DNA from: an uncultured bacterium
GTDB taxonomy: Bacteria; Planctomycetota; UBA1135; GCA-002686595
NCBI GenBank assembly: GCA_902826945.1
Contig: CADEGS010000152.1
Location: 1 to 10,943, forward strand
Length of the DNA stretch: 10,943 nt
Direction of reading: 5' to 3'
Both the position numbers and the translations under genes were made by a program. Under the pieces are notes generated by a model. The model worked only from the letters and a program-made list of their open reading frames with translations, was not told where the DNA came from and did not search any database. This document shows positions 1-6,194 of this stretch, in pieces (positions within the stretch are counted from its first letter, which is position 1; each line of letters opens with the position of its first letter).

Positions 1-563
1 AGCGCGAGCGCGAAGGCGAGCGTCAGGAGCGCCAGGGGGAGCTCGCCGCGCCGCGCGCCGTACGCCTCGGCCGCGCCCGCGGCGAGCAGCAGCGCGGCCG
101 CCGTCCAGGTGGTCGGCTCGACCAGCGCGAGCTGGCGCCAGAAGAGCGGCGTCGCGGCGGCGAAGAGCGCGACGAGGAGCGCCAGCGGCGCGCGCAGGCC
201 GCCGCGCGCGACGCGCCGCCACAGGAGCGTGAAGGCCAGCGCTCCGCCGAGCATCGAGAGCAGCTTGGCCGTGTGCTCGCTCGCGTCGGTGAAGGGCCGC
301 GTCAGCCACTGCACCGCGCGCAGCGCCGGGACGTAGAGCGCGTGGCCGTAGTCGCTCCCGCCCTCGCGCGCCGCCAGCAGGAAGCCGATGTCGTCCCAGA
401 AGAGCCACTGCGAGGGCAGCGCCACCGCGGCGACCAGGTAGAGGTAGAAGCCGAGCAGGAAGCCGCGCGCCGCCGGCGCTGCCGCTCGTCCCCCTGCAAG
501 CGCGCTCTCGCGTGCGCTGTCCCGTGCGCTTTCCATGGGGCGCCCGCGCGGGCGCGCCGCCAT
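1..563 (-). CDS. GT-C-like polytopic membrane glycosyltransferase, N-terminal part (runs off the left edge)
   Basis: Reading the minus strand from ATG at 563 gives 187 residues with no stop before the window edge. After a basic, disordered N-terminus (about 1-33) there is a first membrane segment (about 34-50), then a short extracytoplasmic loop with W-D57-D58. Several more Ala/Leu-rich hydrophobic segments follow, at about 100-120, 128-145, 150-165 and 175 onward. An acidic pair in the first periplasmic loop after TM1 is a hallmark of GT-C glycosyltransferases (PMT/ArnT/DUF2723-type), which transfer sugars from lipid-phosphate carriers; this assignment is inferred from topology, as the diagnostic later loops are outside the window. 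An alternative start is the ATG at 536; neither has a clear ribosome binding site. The gene is divergent from the gene starting at 636, with 72 bp between them, so the two may share a promoter region. It could also be another multi-pass envelope protein. Confidence 0.6.
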   Translation of the reverse strand, partial: MAARPRGRPMESARDSARESALAGGRAAAPAARGFLLGFYLYLVAAVALPSQWLFWDDIGFLLAAREGGSDYGHALYVPALRAVQWLTRPFTDASEHTAKLLSMLGGALAFTLLWRRVARGGLRAPLALLVALFAAATPLFWRQLALVEPTTWTAAALLLAAGAAEAYGARRGELPLALLTLAFALA

Positions 564-635
564 GATGGGGAACGGACGCCCCGCGGTCGACGCCGGCGGC
601 GCCGCGGCCCGGCTTGCGCCCGGGCGGCCGGCCTG

Positions 636-2237
636 ATGAAGTCGCGCCCGGTGACCCTCGAGAGCGGAGTCGGAGCGCGCGCGCGGACCGGGCCGCCGGG
701 CTTCGTCACCTGCGAGCGCGGGGAGACGCTCCTGGTCGTGCCGGTCGAGGCCGGCGTGGCCGAGCTGGGGCGCGCGCGGGCGCTCTCCGGCCGGGCGCGC
801 GCGCTCTTCGAGGAGGGCGCCTGGCGCTCGTCCGAGGAGCTCGAGGCGCGCCTCGCCGCGCTGGGCGCGTCGCCCGAGCGCGCGCGCGCCGACGCCGAGC
901 GCCTGGCGGACGCCCTCGAGGGCCGCGCCGAGGGCGAGCCGGGCTTCACCGCCTCGGCCGCCGACCTCGAGGCGCTGGCGCGCGCCGTGCTCGGCGCCGG
1001 CGAGCGGCTGCGCTTCCAGGCGCGGGGCCGCAGCATGCGCCCCTTCCTGCCGCACGGCTCGCTGCTCGACGTCGGCGCGCGCGCCTTCGAGACGATCGAG
1101 CGCGGCGCGGTCGTGCTCTACGCGAGCGAGGAGGGCCGGCTGGTCGCGCACCGCGTGCTCGAGCGCGACGCGCGCGGGCTCGTCGCGCGCGGCGACTCCA
1201 GCGCGCGGATCGACCGCGTGCCGGAGGCGCGCGTGCTGGGCGTGGTGCTCGCCGCGCGTCCGCCCGGGGCCGCGCGCTCAGTCGACGTCTCGCGCGGCCC
1301 GCGCCGCGCGCTCGGGCTCGCGCTCGGCTGGCTGCACGCGCGCGCCACGCAGGCGGCGCGCGCGCTCGTGATCGGCCCGCTGCGGCGCAGCTACGGCGGC
1401 CGCTCGCCGCTGCGCCGGATCCTGCGCGGCGTCACGCGCGTCGCCTGCGGCGCGCTCGTGCGCCTCGAGCGCCTGGCGCGCCGGGTGCGCTCCCCGTTCG
1501 AGGAGCTGCACGCGGCGCTCGCCTCGAGCGCGGAGAAGGACGAAGAGCGGCGCGCGCTCTACGGCGAGCGCGGCGTGCAGGGCTTCACCTCGCTGGACGA
1601 GAACGTGACGGCCGGCCTGACGCTGCTCGAGGAGGTGCTGCTCGCGCGCCACGGGGTCGCGCCCTGCCGGGCGCTGGTCCTGGGCTGCGGGCCGGGGCGC
1701 GAGTGCTTCGCGCTGGCCGAGCGCGGCTTCGAGGTGACCGGGCTCGACCGCGAGCCGGCCATGCTCGAGACGGCGCGCGCGCTCGCCGCGCGGCGCGGGC
1801 TCGCCGTGCGCCTCGTGCCCGGCGAGGCGCACGAGTTCCGCGTCGAGGGCGCGCCCTTCGGGCTCGTGGTCGTCTTCTCGGGTCTCTACGACATGCTGCT
1901 GCCCCGCGCGCGCCGCCTGGCGCTCCTGCGCTGCGCGCGCGCGCACCTCGCCCCCGGCGGGCGCCTGGCCGTGACCTTCCTCTGCGCCTACGTGCCCCCC
2001 GGCGTGCCGCCGCCGCCGCGCGTGCGCACGTTCCTCGAGGCGCTCTCGCCCGAGCACGAGGACGGCGACCGCTTCCTGCTCAACGAGAGCGTGCACGTCT
2101 TCCCGCGCGCGAGCGACGTGGAGGACGAGGCGCGCGAGGCGGGCTTCGCGGTCGAGGCGCTCTTCCGCGACCAGCGCGCCTACGACCGCTTCGAGGGGCG
2201 CGTCAAGGGCTACGCGCTGCTCTGCGCTCCGGGATGA
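636..2237 (+). CDS. PqqD/RRE-like + S24/S26 signal-peptidase-like + SAM methyltransferase fusion
   Basis: A 533-residue protein with three apparent parts. Residues about 22-98 read like a divergent PqqD/RRE winged helix: a short beta region with GETLLVV, then helices around RALFEEG, SSEELEARLAAL and SPERARADAERL, matching the helical pattern of the PqqD domain in the gene starting at 3684. Residues about 123-210 form a signal-peptidase-like domain: RS133MRP carries the likely nucleophile Ser133, AH172R holds His where the bacterial enzyme has Lys, and GD187SS matches the last box. This Ser/His arrangement is that of ER/SipW-type S26B peptidases. Residues about 345-450 form a class I SAM methyltransferase, with motif I VLG350CGPGRE, then GLDREPAML and a PGGRLAVTF strand. 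ATG 636 is the first start after upstream non-coding sequence; its ribosome binding site is weak. The stop overlaps the next start (ATGA), implying translational coupling. Peptidase and methyltransferase calls are firm; the RRE call is weaker, since the first residues also resemble the start of Kdo-kinase-like proteins. Confidence 0.8.
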   Translation: MKSRPVTLESGVGARARTGPPGFVTCERGETLLVVPVEAGVAELGRARALSGRARALFEEGAWRSSEELEARLAALGASPERARADAERLADALEGRAEGEPGFTASAADLEALARAVLGAGERLRFQARGRSMRPFLPHGSLLDVGARAFETIERGAVVLYASEEGRLVAHRVLERDARGLVARGDSSARIDRVPEARVLGVVLAARPPGAARSVDVSRGPRRALGLALGWLHARATQAARALVIGPLRRSYGGRSPLRRILRGVTRVACGALVRLERLARRVRSPFEELHAALASSAEKDEERRALYGERGVQGFTSLDENVTAGLTLLEEVLLARHGVAPCRALVLGCGPGRECFALAERGFEVTGLDREPAMLETARALAARRGLAVRLVPGEAHEFRVEGAPFGLVVVFSGLYDMLLPRARRLALLRCARAHLAPGGRLAVTFLCAYVPPGVPPPPRVRTFLEALSPEHEDGDRFLLNESVHVFPRASDVEDEAREAGFAVEALFRDQRAYDRFEGRVKGYALLCAPG

Positions 2238-3421
2238 AGGCGAGCCGGCTGGCCGCGCTGGCCCTCTTGCACGCGCCCTGGACGCTCGCCTCGCTCGCCT
2301 GGTGCGCGCTGGCGCGCCGGCGCGGCGTCCTGACGCTGGCGCACGCCGCCGACGTGGACGCGGACGGGAAGGACGCGCAGATGGGGCCGCTCGTCGCGGC
2401 GCTGGCGGCGCGCGGCGAGCGTCGCGTGGCGGTCGTGCTCGTGCCGCTCGCCGCGCGCGCCTTCCTCGCCAGCGTGCGCCGCGAGCGCGGGCCGTTCCTG
2501 TCGCTGGCGGTGCTCTTGGCCGCGGCGCGCGCGCTCTCGCCCGCGCGGCCCTCGCCCGCCGCGCGCGCGCGCGTCGCGAGCCTGCTCTTGCGCGCCTGCG
2601 CGCCGCGCGTCCTGTTCCTGATCGACGAGTCCGGCTCGGGCCAGATGCTCGTCGCGGCGGCGCGCGCGCGCGGCATCCCGAGCGTCGGCATCCAGCACGG
2701 CGACTTCCAGCCGCGCAACGCGCAGTACGCGCCGCAGCCGGGCCGGCCCTTCGCCGTCGAGCCCGCCGACGTCCTGTGCGTGTGGAGCCCGTGGTTCCGG
2801 GATCGCCTGCTCGCGCGCTCGCCGCTCTACACGCGCGCGAGCGCGCGCGTCACCGGCCGCCTGGCGAGCGCTGCGCCCGCTCCGCTCCCGCCCGCGCCGC
2901 CCGTGCGCGTGCTCGTCATGGCCGAGGCCGGCGCGGGCTTCGCGGCGGCGGTCGCGCCCTTCCTCGACGCGCTGCGCGCGGCGGACGGCGTGCGCCTCTC
3001 CGTGCGCGCGCATCCGTCGGACGACGCCGGCGCCTGGCCCGCGCACGAGCGCGCGTCAGGATCGCTTCACGAAGCGCTGCGCGCGGCGCACGTCGCCGTC
3101 GGCGTCGGCTCGTCGGCCTTGCTCGAGGCCCTGCGCGCCGGCCGCCCCGCGATCGTGCTCGCGGCGGGGCTCGAGCGCGACCCCGCGGGCTACGCCGCCG
3201 CGGGCGTGGCGAGCGCGTGCGAAACGCCTTCCGAGCTCGCCGCGCTCTGCCGTCGCCTGGCCTACGAGGCGGCGGGAAGCGCGGGAACGCTCGCCGCCGC
3301 GCGGATCGTGTGGGGCGGCACGCCGGCCGATCCCGTGGCGGCCGTGCTGGGCTGCGATCCCTCGCGCGGGGCCGGGACTCCACTTTTCCCCCCCGAACAA
3401 CCGTTAGGAGGGGATACTTGA
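2234..3421 (+). CDS. GT-B-like glycosyl/glycerophosphotransferase-type protein
   Basis: A 395-residue protein starting at an ATG that overlaps the previous stop by four bases (ATGA). It begins with a hydrophobic stretch (about 5-27) that may anchor or dock it on the membrane. The middle carries LID131ESG followed by a strand ending in GIQH155GD, a Tyr/Pro-rich segment and DVLCVWSPWFRDRLL. The second half has VRVLVMAEAG, then RAHPS, then VGSSALLE298ALRAGRPAIVLAAG, the small-residue/Glu pattern of the C-terminal nucleotide-binding half of GT-B folds. The H-G-D and G-S-S-x-x-x-E-A patterns are typical of capsule, teichoic-acid-type and surface-polysaccharide transferases. Donor and acceptor cannot be told from sequence. 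In this cluster it could decorate a peptide or an envelope glycan. Its last codons contain an isolated Shine-Dalgarno-like motif (3405-3413) facing a seven-C run. I am confident in the ORF and the fold class, less so in the activity. Confidence 0.72.
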   Translation: MKASRLAALALLHAPWTLASLAWCALARRRGVLTLAHAADVDADGKDAQMGPLVAALAARGERRVAVVLVPLAARAFLASVRRERGPFLSLAVLLAAARALSPARPSPAARARVASLLLRACAPRVLFLIDESGSGQMLVAAARARGIPSVGIQHGDFQPRNAQYAPQPGRPFAVEPADVLCVWSPWFRDRLLARSPLYTRASARVTGRLASAAPAPLPPAPPVRVLVMAEAGAGFAAAVAPFLDALRAADGVRLSVRAHPSDDAGAWPAHERASGSLHEALRAAHVAVGVGSSALLEALRAGRPAIVLAAGLERDPAGYAAAGVASACETPSELAALCRRLAYEAAGSAGTLAAARIVWGGTPADPVAAVLGCDPSRGAGTPLFPPEQPLGGDT

Positions 3422-3463
3422 GCGCTCGGCCGGGCTCGTGTGGCCTGGCCCCAATGACATCCC

Positions 3464-3592
3464 ATGGACCAGGAACGCATCATCGGGACGGACGAACGCC
3501 GGCTCGAGGAGGCTTCCACCAAGGAGACGTACGAGACCCCCAAGGTCGAGTCCGTCCGCCTTTCGGAGGAAGCCGCCGAAGCCCTGACGTGA
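3464..3592 (+). CDS. 42-residue RiPP-precursor-like peptide
   Basis: Forty-two codons from ATG 3464 to TGA. The peptide is charged and has one Tyr, no Cys, no Trp and no Phe. Its N-terminal half is acidic/basic (DQERIIGTDERRLEEAS). The tail starts TY23ETP26KVESVRL and ends with an Ala/Glu segment closing on Leu41-Thr42. The Tyr-x-x-Pro motif followed by alternating hydrophobics is the type recognised by PqqD/RRE domains in lasso and related RiPP leaders, and the next gene carries such a domain. Coding is supported by high GC at third positions in this frame (about 85 percent), while an overlapping frame from 3454 has poor third-position GC. No good ribosome binding site precedes the ATG; the nearest SD-like motif is about 50 bases upstream. 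It lies 42 bases after the transferase gene and ahead of the radical SAM gene, the classic place for a precursor. There is no obvious core after a leader. No specific family is claimed. Confidence 0.72.
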   Translation: MDQERIIGTDERRLEEASTKETYETPKVESVRLSEEAAEALT

Positions 3593-3600
3593 AACCTCGT

Positions 3601-3621
3601 CTCGACCTCGTAGAGGTCGAG
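3601..3621 (+). promoter_or_regulatory. Hairpin 1 after the peptide gene
   Basis: A perfect 8-bp inverted repeat: CTCGACCT (3601-3608), loop CGTAG, AGGTCGAG (3614-3621). It begins 8 bases after the peptide stop. It could protect the 3' end of a short peptide mRNA or slow ribosomes or polymerase before the maturase gene. No T-run follows, so it is not a classic terminator on its own. Confidence 0.5.
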
Positions 3622-3641
3622 CCAGGGCCGGTCGGTCCTGG
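3622..3641 (+). promoter_or_regulatory. Hairpin 2, reaching a Shine-Dalgarno-like motif
   Basis: CCAGGGCC (3622-3629), loop GGTC, GGTCCTGG (3634-3641): eight pairs in RNA, one of them G-U. It directly abuts hairpin 1. Its 3' arm takes in the first two bases of the SD-like GGAGGA at 3640-3645, which would serve the alternative TTG start at 3651. The structure could therefore lower ribosome access to that start. Confidence 0.45.
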
Positions 3642-3673
3642 AGGAACACGTTGGCGGACGTTCTTCCGCAGGG

Positions 3674-3698
3674 AGCCCGGGGCGTGAAGCCCCGGGCT
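3674..3698 (+). terminator. Terminator-like / attenuator hairpin at the start of the radical SAM gene
   Basis: AGCCCGGGGC (3674-3683), loop GTGAA, GCCCCGGGCT (3689-3698), a perfect 10-bp stem whose 3' side runs into TTT (3698-3700). The stem is very GC-rich and the T-run short, so it may be a leaky intrinsic terminator or attenuator, letting the peptide be made in excess over the maturase. The GTG in the loop (3684) is the preferred start codon of the radical SAM gene, so folding would also hide the start. This is read from sequence; termination itself is an inference. Confidence 0.5.
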
Positions 3699-5120
3699 TT
3701 CACCCTGGAGCTGGTCAAGGGCTGCAACCTGCGCTGCGGCTACTGCTACTACGCCGAGCGCGAGAACGCGTACGACCCGCGCACGCGCATGAGCGTGGAG
3801 ACGGCGGAGCGCTCGGTCGAGCTGCTCCTGCGCGAGGGTCCGGCGGACCAGCCGATCCACCTGCACCTCTTCGGCGGCGAGCCGCTGCTCGCGCCGGAGC
3901 TGCTCGAGCACACCGTGCTCTACGCCGAGCGCCGCGCGGCGGAGTGCGGCAAGGCGGTGACCTTCGAGGTCACGACGAACGGCACGCGCCTCTCCGAGGA
4001 GGTCGTGCGCTTCCTGGACGAGCACGCCGTGCACGTCGGGATCAGCTTCGACGGCCCGCCCGACGTGCAGGACGCGGCGCGGCCCGCGGCGCCGGGCAAG
4101 AGCTCCTACGCGCTGGCCGAGCCGGGCATCCGCCGCCTGCTCGCCGCGCGCGCGGGGACGCCGCTCGAGGCCAAGGTGCACTGCAGCGTGGTGCTCACGC
4201 GCGCCGAGCCGGACGTGCTGCGCATCGTGCGCCACCTCGAGGCGCTCGGCTTCAAGAAGATCCTCCTGACGCCGGCGACCGACCTCGAGGGCAAGACGAA
4301 CGGCTTCCGCGAGGAGGATCTGCCGGCCTTGTACGCCGCGTTCGACGCGCTGGCCGACGACTACGAGCGCCGCGTGCGCGCCGGCGAGCACGTCGCGGCG
4401 CGCGTCTACCCGCTCCTGATGGGCCGGCTGCTCTCCGGCGAGCGCAAGCTGCACTACTGCGGCGGCGGCCGCGACTACCTGGGCGTCTCGGCGCAGGGCG
4501 AGGTCAGCCTGTGCTACCGCTTCTACGAGGACCCCGAGTTCTCGATGGGGAGCGTCGAGCGCGGCCTCGAGCGCGGCGTGACCGAGCGCCTCGAGGCGCA
4601 CGCGCTCGACACGCGCACGACCTGCTCGGCCTGCTGGGCGCGCTACTTCTGCGGCGGCGGCTGCCACCACGACAACGTCAGCTCCGGCCGCGGGCTGGGC
4701 GAGCCGAATGCCGTTTACTGCGAGCTCTTCCGCCACACGATGGACCGCACGCTGGCGGCCTGGGGACGGCTCTCGCGCGAGGGCCGGCTCGGGGCGCGCC
4801 AGCCGGTTGCGCGCGCCGAGGGCGCGGCGCAGACTGCGCCCGTGAGCGAGGCGTGGCAGGACGACGACCGCCCGCGCCGCTCGCCCGCGTGCCACGTGCG
4901 CGACCTGGGCGGCGAGCAGGTCGTCTACGAGCCGCGCTCGCACGAGGTCGTGGCGCTGAACCGCACCGCGGCCTTCGTCTTCGGCCTGTGCGACGGCACG
5001 CGCACGGTCGCGGAGCTCGAGCAGGCGCTGTGCGCGCGCTACGACGCGCCGCGCGAGGTCCTGCGCCGCGACCTCGAGGCGACGCTGGCCAGCTTGCGCG
5101 CGAAGGGCGTGCTGGCCTGA
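3684..5120 (+). CDS. Radical SAM/SPASM peptide maturase with C-terminal PqqD domain
   Basis: From GTG 3684 the protein has 478 residues. The radical SAM cluster motif is C14-NLR-C18-GY-C21, right after the first strand (FTLELVKG), followed by the GGEPLL motif. The SPASM domain shows the full seven-Cys pattern: C259, C277 (as GEVSLC), C314-x2-C317, C323-x3-C327 (as CGGGC) and C346, enough for two auxiliary Fe-S clusters. Residues about 402-478 form a PqqD domain (GGEQVVYEPRSHEVVALN, then RTVAELEQAL and a final helix), which in RiPP systems binds the precursor leader. The likely role is radical modification of the peptide encoded just upstream. The start is uncertain: GTG 3684 has AGGGAG at 8 bases and natural spacing to the CxxxCxxC motif; TTG 3651, with GGAGGA at 5 bases, would add 11 residues with poor third-position GC. 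The reaction type is not predictable; with no Cys in the peptide, thioether formation on Cys is excluded for that substrate. Confidence 0.9.
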   Translation: MKPRAFTLELVKGCNLRCGYCYYAERENAYDPRTRMSVETAERSVELLLREGPADQPIHLHLFGGEPLLAPELLEHTVLYAERRAAECGKAVTFEVTTNGTRLSEEVVRFLDEHAVHVGISFDGPPDVQDAARPAAPGKSSYALAEPGIRRLLAARAGTPLEAKVHCSVVLTRAEPDVLRIVRHLEALGFKKILLTPATDLEGKTNGFREEDLPALYAAFDALADDYERRVRAGEHVAARVYPLLMGRLLSGERKLHYCGGGRDYLGVSAQGEVSLCYRFYEDPEFSMGSVERGLERGVTERLEAHALDTRTTCSACWARYFCGGGCHHDNVSSGRGLGEPNAVYCELFRHTMDRTLAAWGRLSREGRLGARQPVARAEGAAQTAPVSEAWQDDDRPRRSPACHVRDLGGEQVVYEPRSHEVVALNRTAAFVFGLCDGTRTVAELEQALCARYDAPREVLRRDLEATLASLRAKGVLA

Positions 5121-5140
5121 GCGACGCAGTCGCTCAGGCC
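5114..5140 (+). terminator. 12-bp perfect hairpin spanning the radical SAM stop codon
   Basis: GGCCTGAGCGAC (5114-5125), loop GCA, GTCGCTCAGGCC (5129-5140): a perfect 12-bp stem that includes the TGA stop. No T-run follows, so Rho-independent termination is doubtful. It more likely stabilises the 3' end or marks the start of the structured region that follows. Confidence 0.5.
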
Positions 5141-5244
5141 CGCGGCCCCCTGGCCGCGGCCGGCGCGGAAGCGCCGTAGCGCCGCAGGCCCCGTCGCGCC
5201 GCCAGGCGCGACCCCATCGTCGCGCAGCGACGGAAGCACGCGTC
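5139..5244 (-). repeat. Structured dispersed repeat, copy A
   Basis: Read on the minus strand, this segment matches 10192-10280. An outer block (5205-5244) agrees at 38 of 40 positions with 10192-10231, and an inner 15-base block (5152-5166) is identical to 10253-10267, followed by a conserved GGCCGCGGG. Between the blocks the sequence differs and this copy is about 17 bases longer. It holds perfect hairpins: stem 5141-5147/5152-5158; stem 5161-5166/5171-5176 with a GGAA tetraloop; stem 5193-5200/5205-5212; stem 5218-5223/5227-5232 with loop GCA. It fills most of the gap between the radical SAM and HprK-like genes. A REP-like or non-autonomous element, or a family of structured 3' RNA elements, would both fit. 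No protein-coding signal is seen here on the plus strand. Confidence 0.65.
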
Positions 5245-5351
5245 ACCGCGACCGTCGCGAGGCAGCCGCATCCCGACCGGAGCACGGCCGCAGTGCAGAG
5301 TCGCGGAGAAGGGTTGAGCTGCGCCCCCCCGCGCGGAACCCTGATCCCTTC

Positions 5352-6194
5352 ATGCCTTCGCTCCTGATCGACCTGCTCGGCGTGCGCGTGCGCCTGCGCT
5401 GCGAGGATTCCGAGCTCGCCGCGCGCCTGGCCGCCTCGTACGCGTGCTCCACGGCGGGAGAGCACACGGCCACGCCTTCCGTCGAGGCGTCTCTCGCGCG
5501 CGAGGGCGAGGCCTGGCGCGCGCGCGTGGACGGGCGCCCCGAGCACGTCGAGCGCGACCCGACGCTCGCGCTGCGCGGGCTGCACCACGAGCTCCTGCAC
5601 GCGGTCATGCTGCGCGCGCCGGAGCTCTACTACGTGCACGCCGCCGTCGTCGCGGTCGGCGGGCGCGGCGTCGTGCTGCCCGGCCTCTCGCGCGCGGGCA
5701 AGTCCACGCTCGCGCTGGCGCTCCTCGAGCGCGGCGCGCGCTACCTCTCCGACGAGCTGCTCGCCTTCGACCCCGCGACGGGCGCGGCACACGCCTTCCC
5801 GCGCGCGCCGAAGATCCGCGACGTCTGCGCCGGCTACTTCCCGCGCCTGGCGCCGCACTGGATCGGGACCGGCGAGGGGCGCGTGGCGCCCTTCGCCGCG
5901 CTCGCGCCCGACGTCGTGCTCGCGCGCGCGCCGGTGCGCGCGGTCGTGAGTCCGCGCTGGAGCGCTCCGGAGGAGGCGGGCGACGCGGACGCGCTCGACC
6001 GCTGCCGGCCGGTGCGCGCGGGCGAGGCGCTGCTCGACCTCGCGAGCTCGTCCCTGAACTTCGGCACGCACCGCGCGCAGAGCCTCGACTGCCTGACGCT
6101 GCTCGTGGCCGACGCCGCCTGCGCGCGGCTCGCCTGGCGCGATCCGCACGCCGCGGCGCGCGCGATCGAGGAACTCGTGCGGGGAGCGCCGTGA
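5352..6194 (+). CDS. HPr kinase-like ATP-binding protein (HprK-related kinase)
   Basis: A 280-residue protein with the HprK C-terminal kinase core. It shows YYVHAAVV before the nucleotide site, a Walker A loop G111LSRAGK117ST, then RGARYLSD134E135 in place of the HprK acidic pair, and PRAPKI further on. HprK in Gram-positives phosphorylates Ser46 of HPr. Shorter relatives such as this one recur beside PqqD-type proteins and nucleotidyltransferases in peptide clusters, and a relative in the paeninodin lasso cluster phosphorylates a precursor's C-terminal Ser. The peptide upstream ends in Thr, so it is a candidate substrate, but this is inference. The start ATG 5352 follows 231 bases of structured non-coding sequence; its ribosome binding site is weak. 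The stop overlaps the next gene's GTG start (GTGA), so the two are coupled. The kinase fold is clear, the substrate is not. Confidence 0.82.
   Translation: MPSLLIDLLGVRVRLRCEDSELAARLAASYACSTAGEHTATPSVEASLAREGEAWRARVDGRPEHVERDPTLALRGLHHELLHAVMLRAPELYYVHAAVVAVGGRGVVLPGLSRAGKSTLALALLERGARYLSDELLAFDPATGAAHAFPRAPKIRDVCAGYFPRLAPHWIGTGEGRVAPFAALAPDVVLARAPVRAVVSPRWSAPEEAGDADALDRCRPVRAGEALLDLASSSLNFGTHRAQSLDCLTLLVADAACARLAWRDPHAAARAIEELVRGAP

Noticed and set aside
3418..3687. Alternative reading frame from TTG 3418 (or ATG 3454) overlapping the peptide gene, with a good SD-like motif upstream.
   Set aside because: Third codon positions are rich in A and T, unlike every real gene here, whereas the peptide frame at 3464 has high third-position GC and a peptide-like composition.
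3464..5120. PQQ biosynthesis (PqqA/PqqD/PqqE).
   Set aside because: The peptide lacks the Glu-x-x-x-Tyr pair of PqqA, and pqqB/pqqC are absent; the PqqD domain is shared by many RiPP systems.
3480..6149. Long open frame on the minus strand across the radical SAM and HprK-like genes.
   Set aside because: It is antisense to genes with clear catalytic motifs, has Arg/Ala-rich low-complexity content and matches no family; very high GC produces such open frames.
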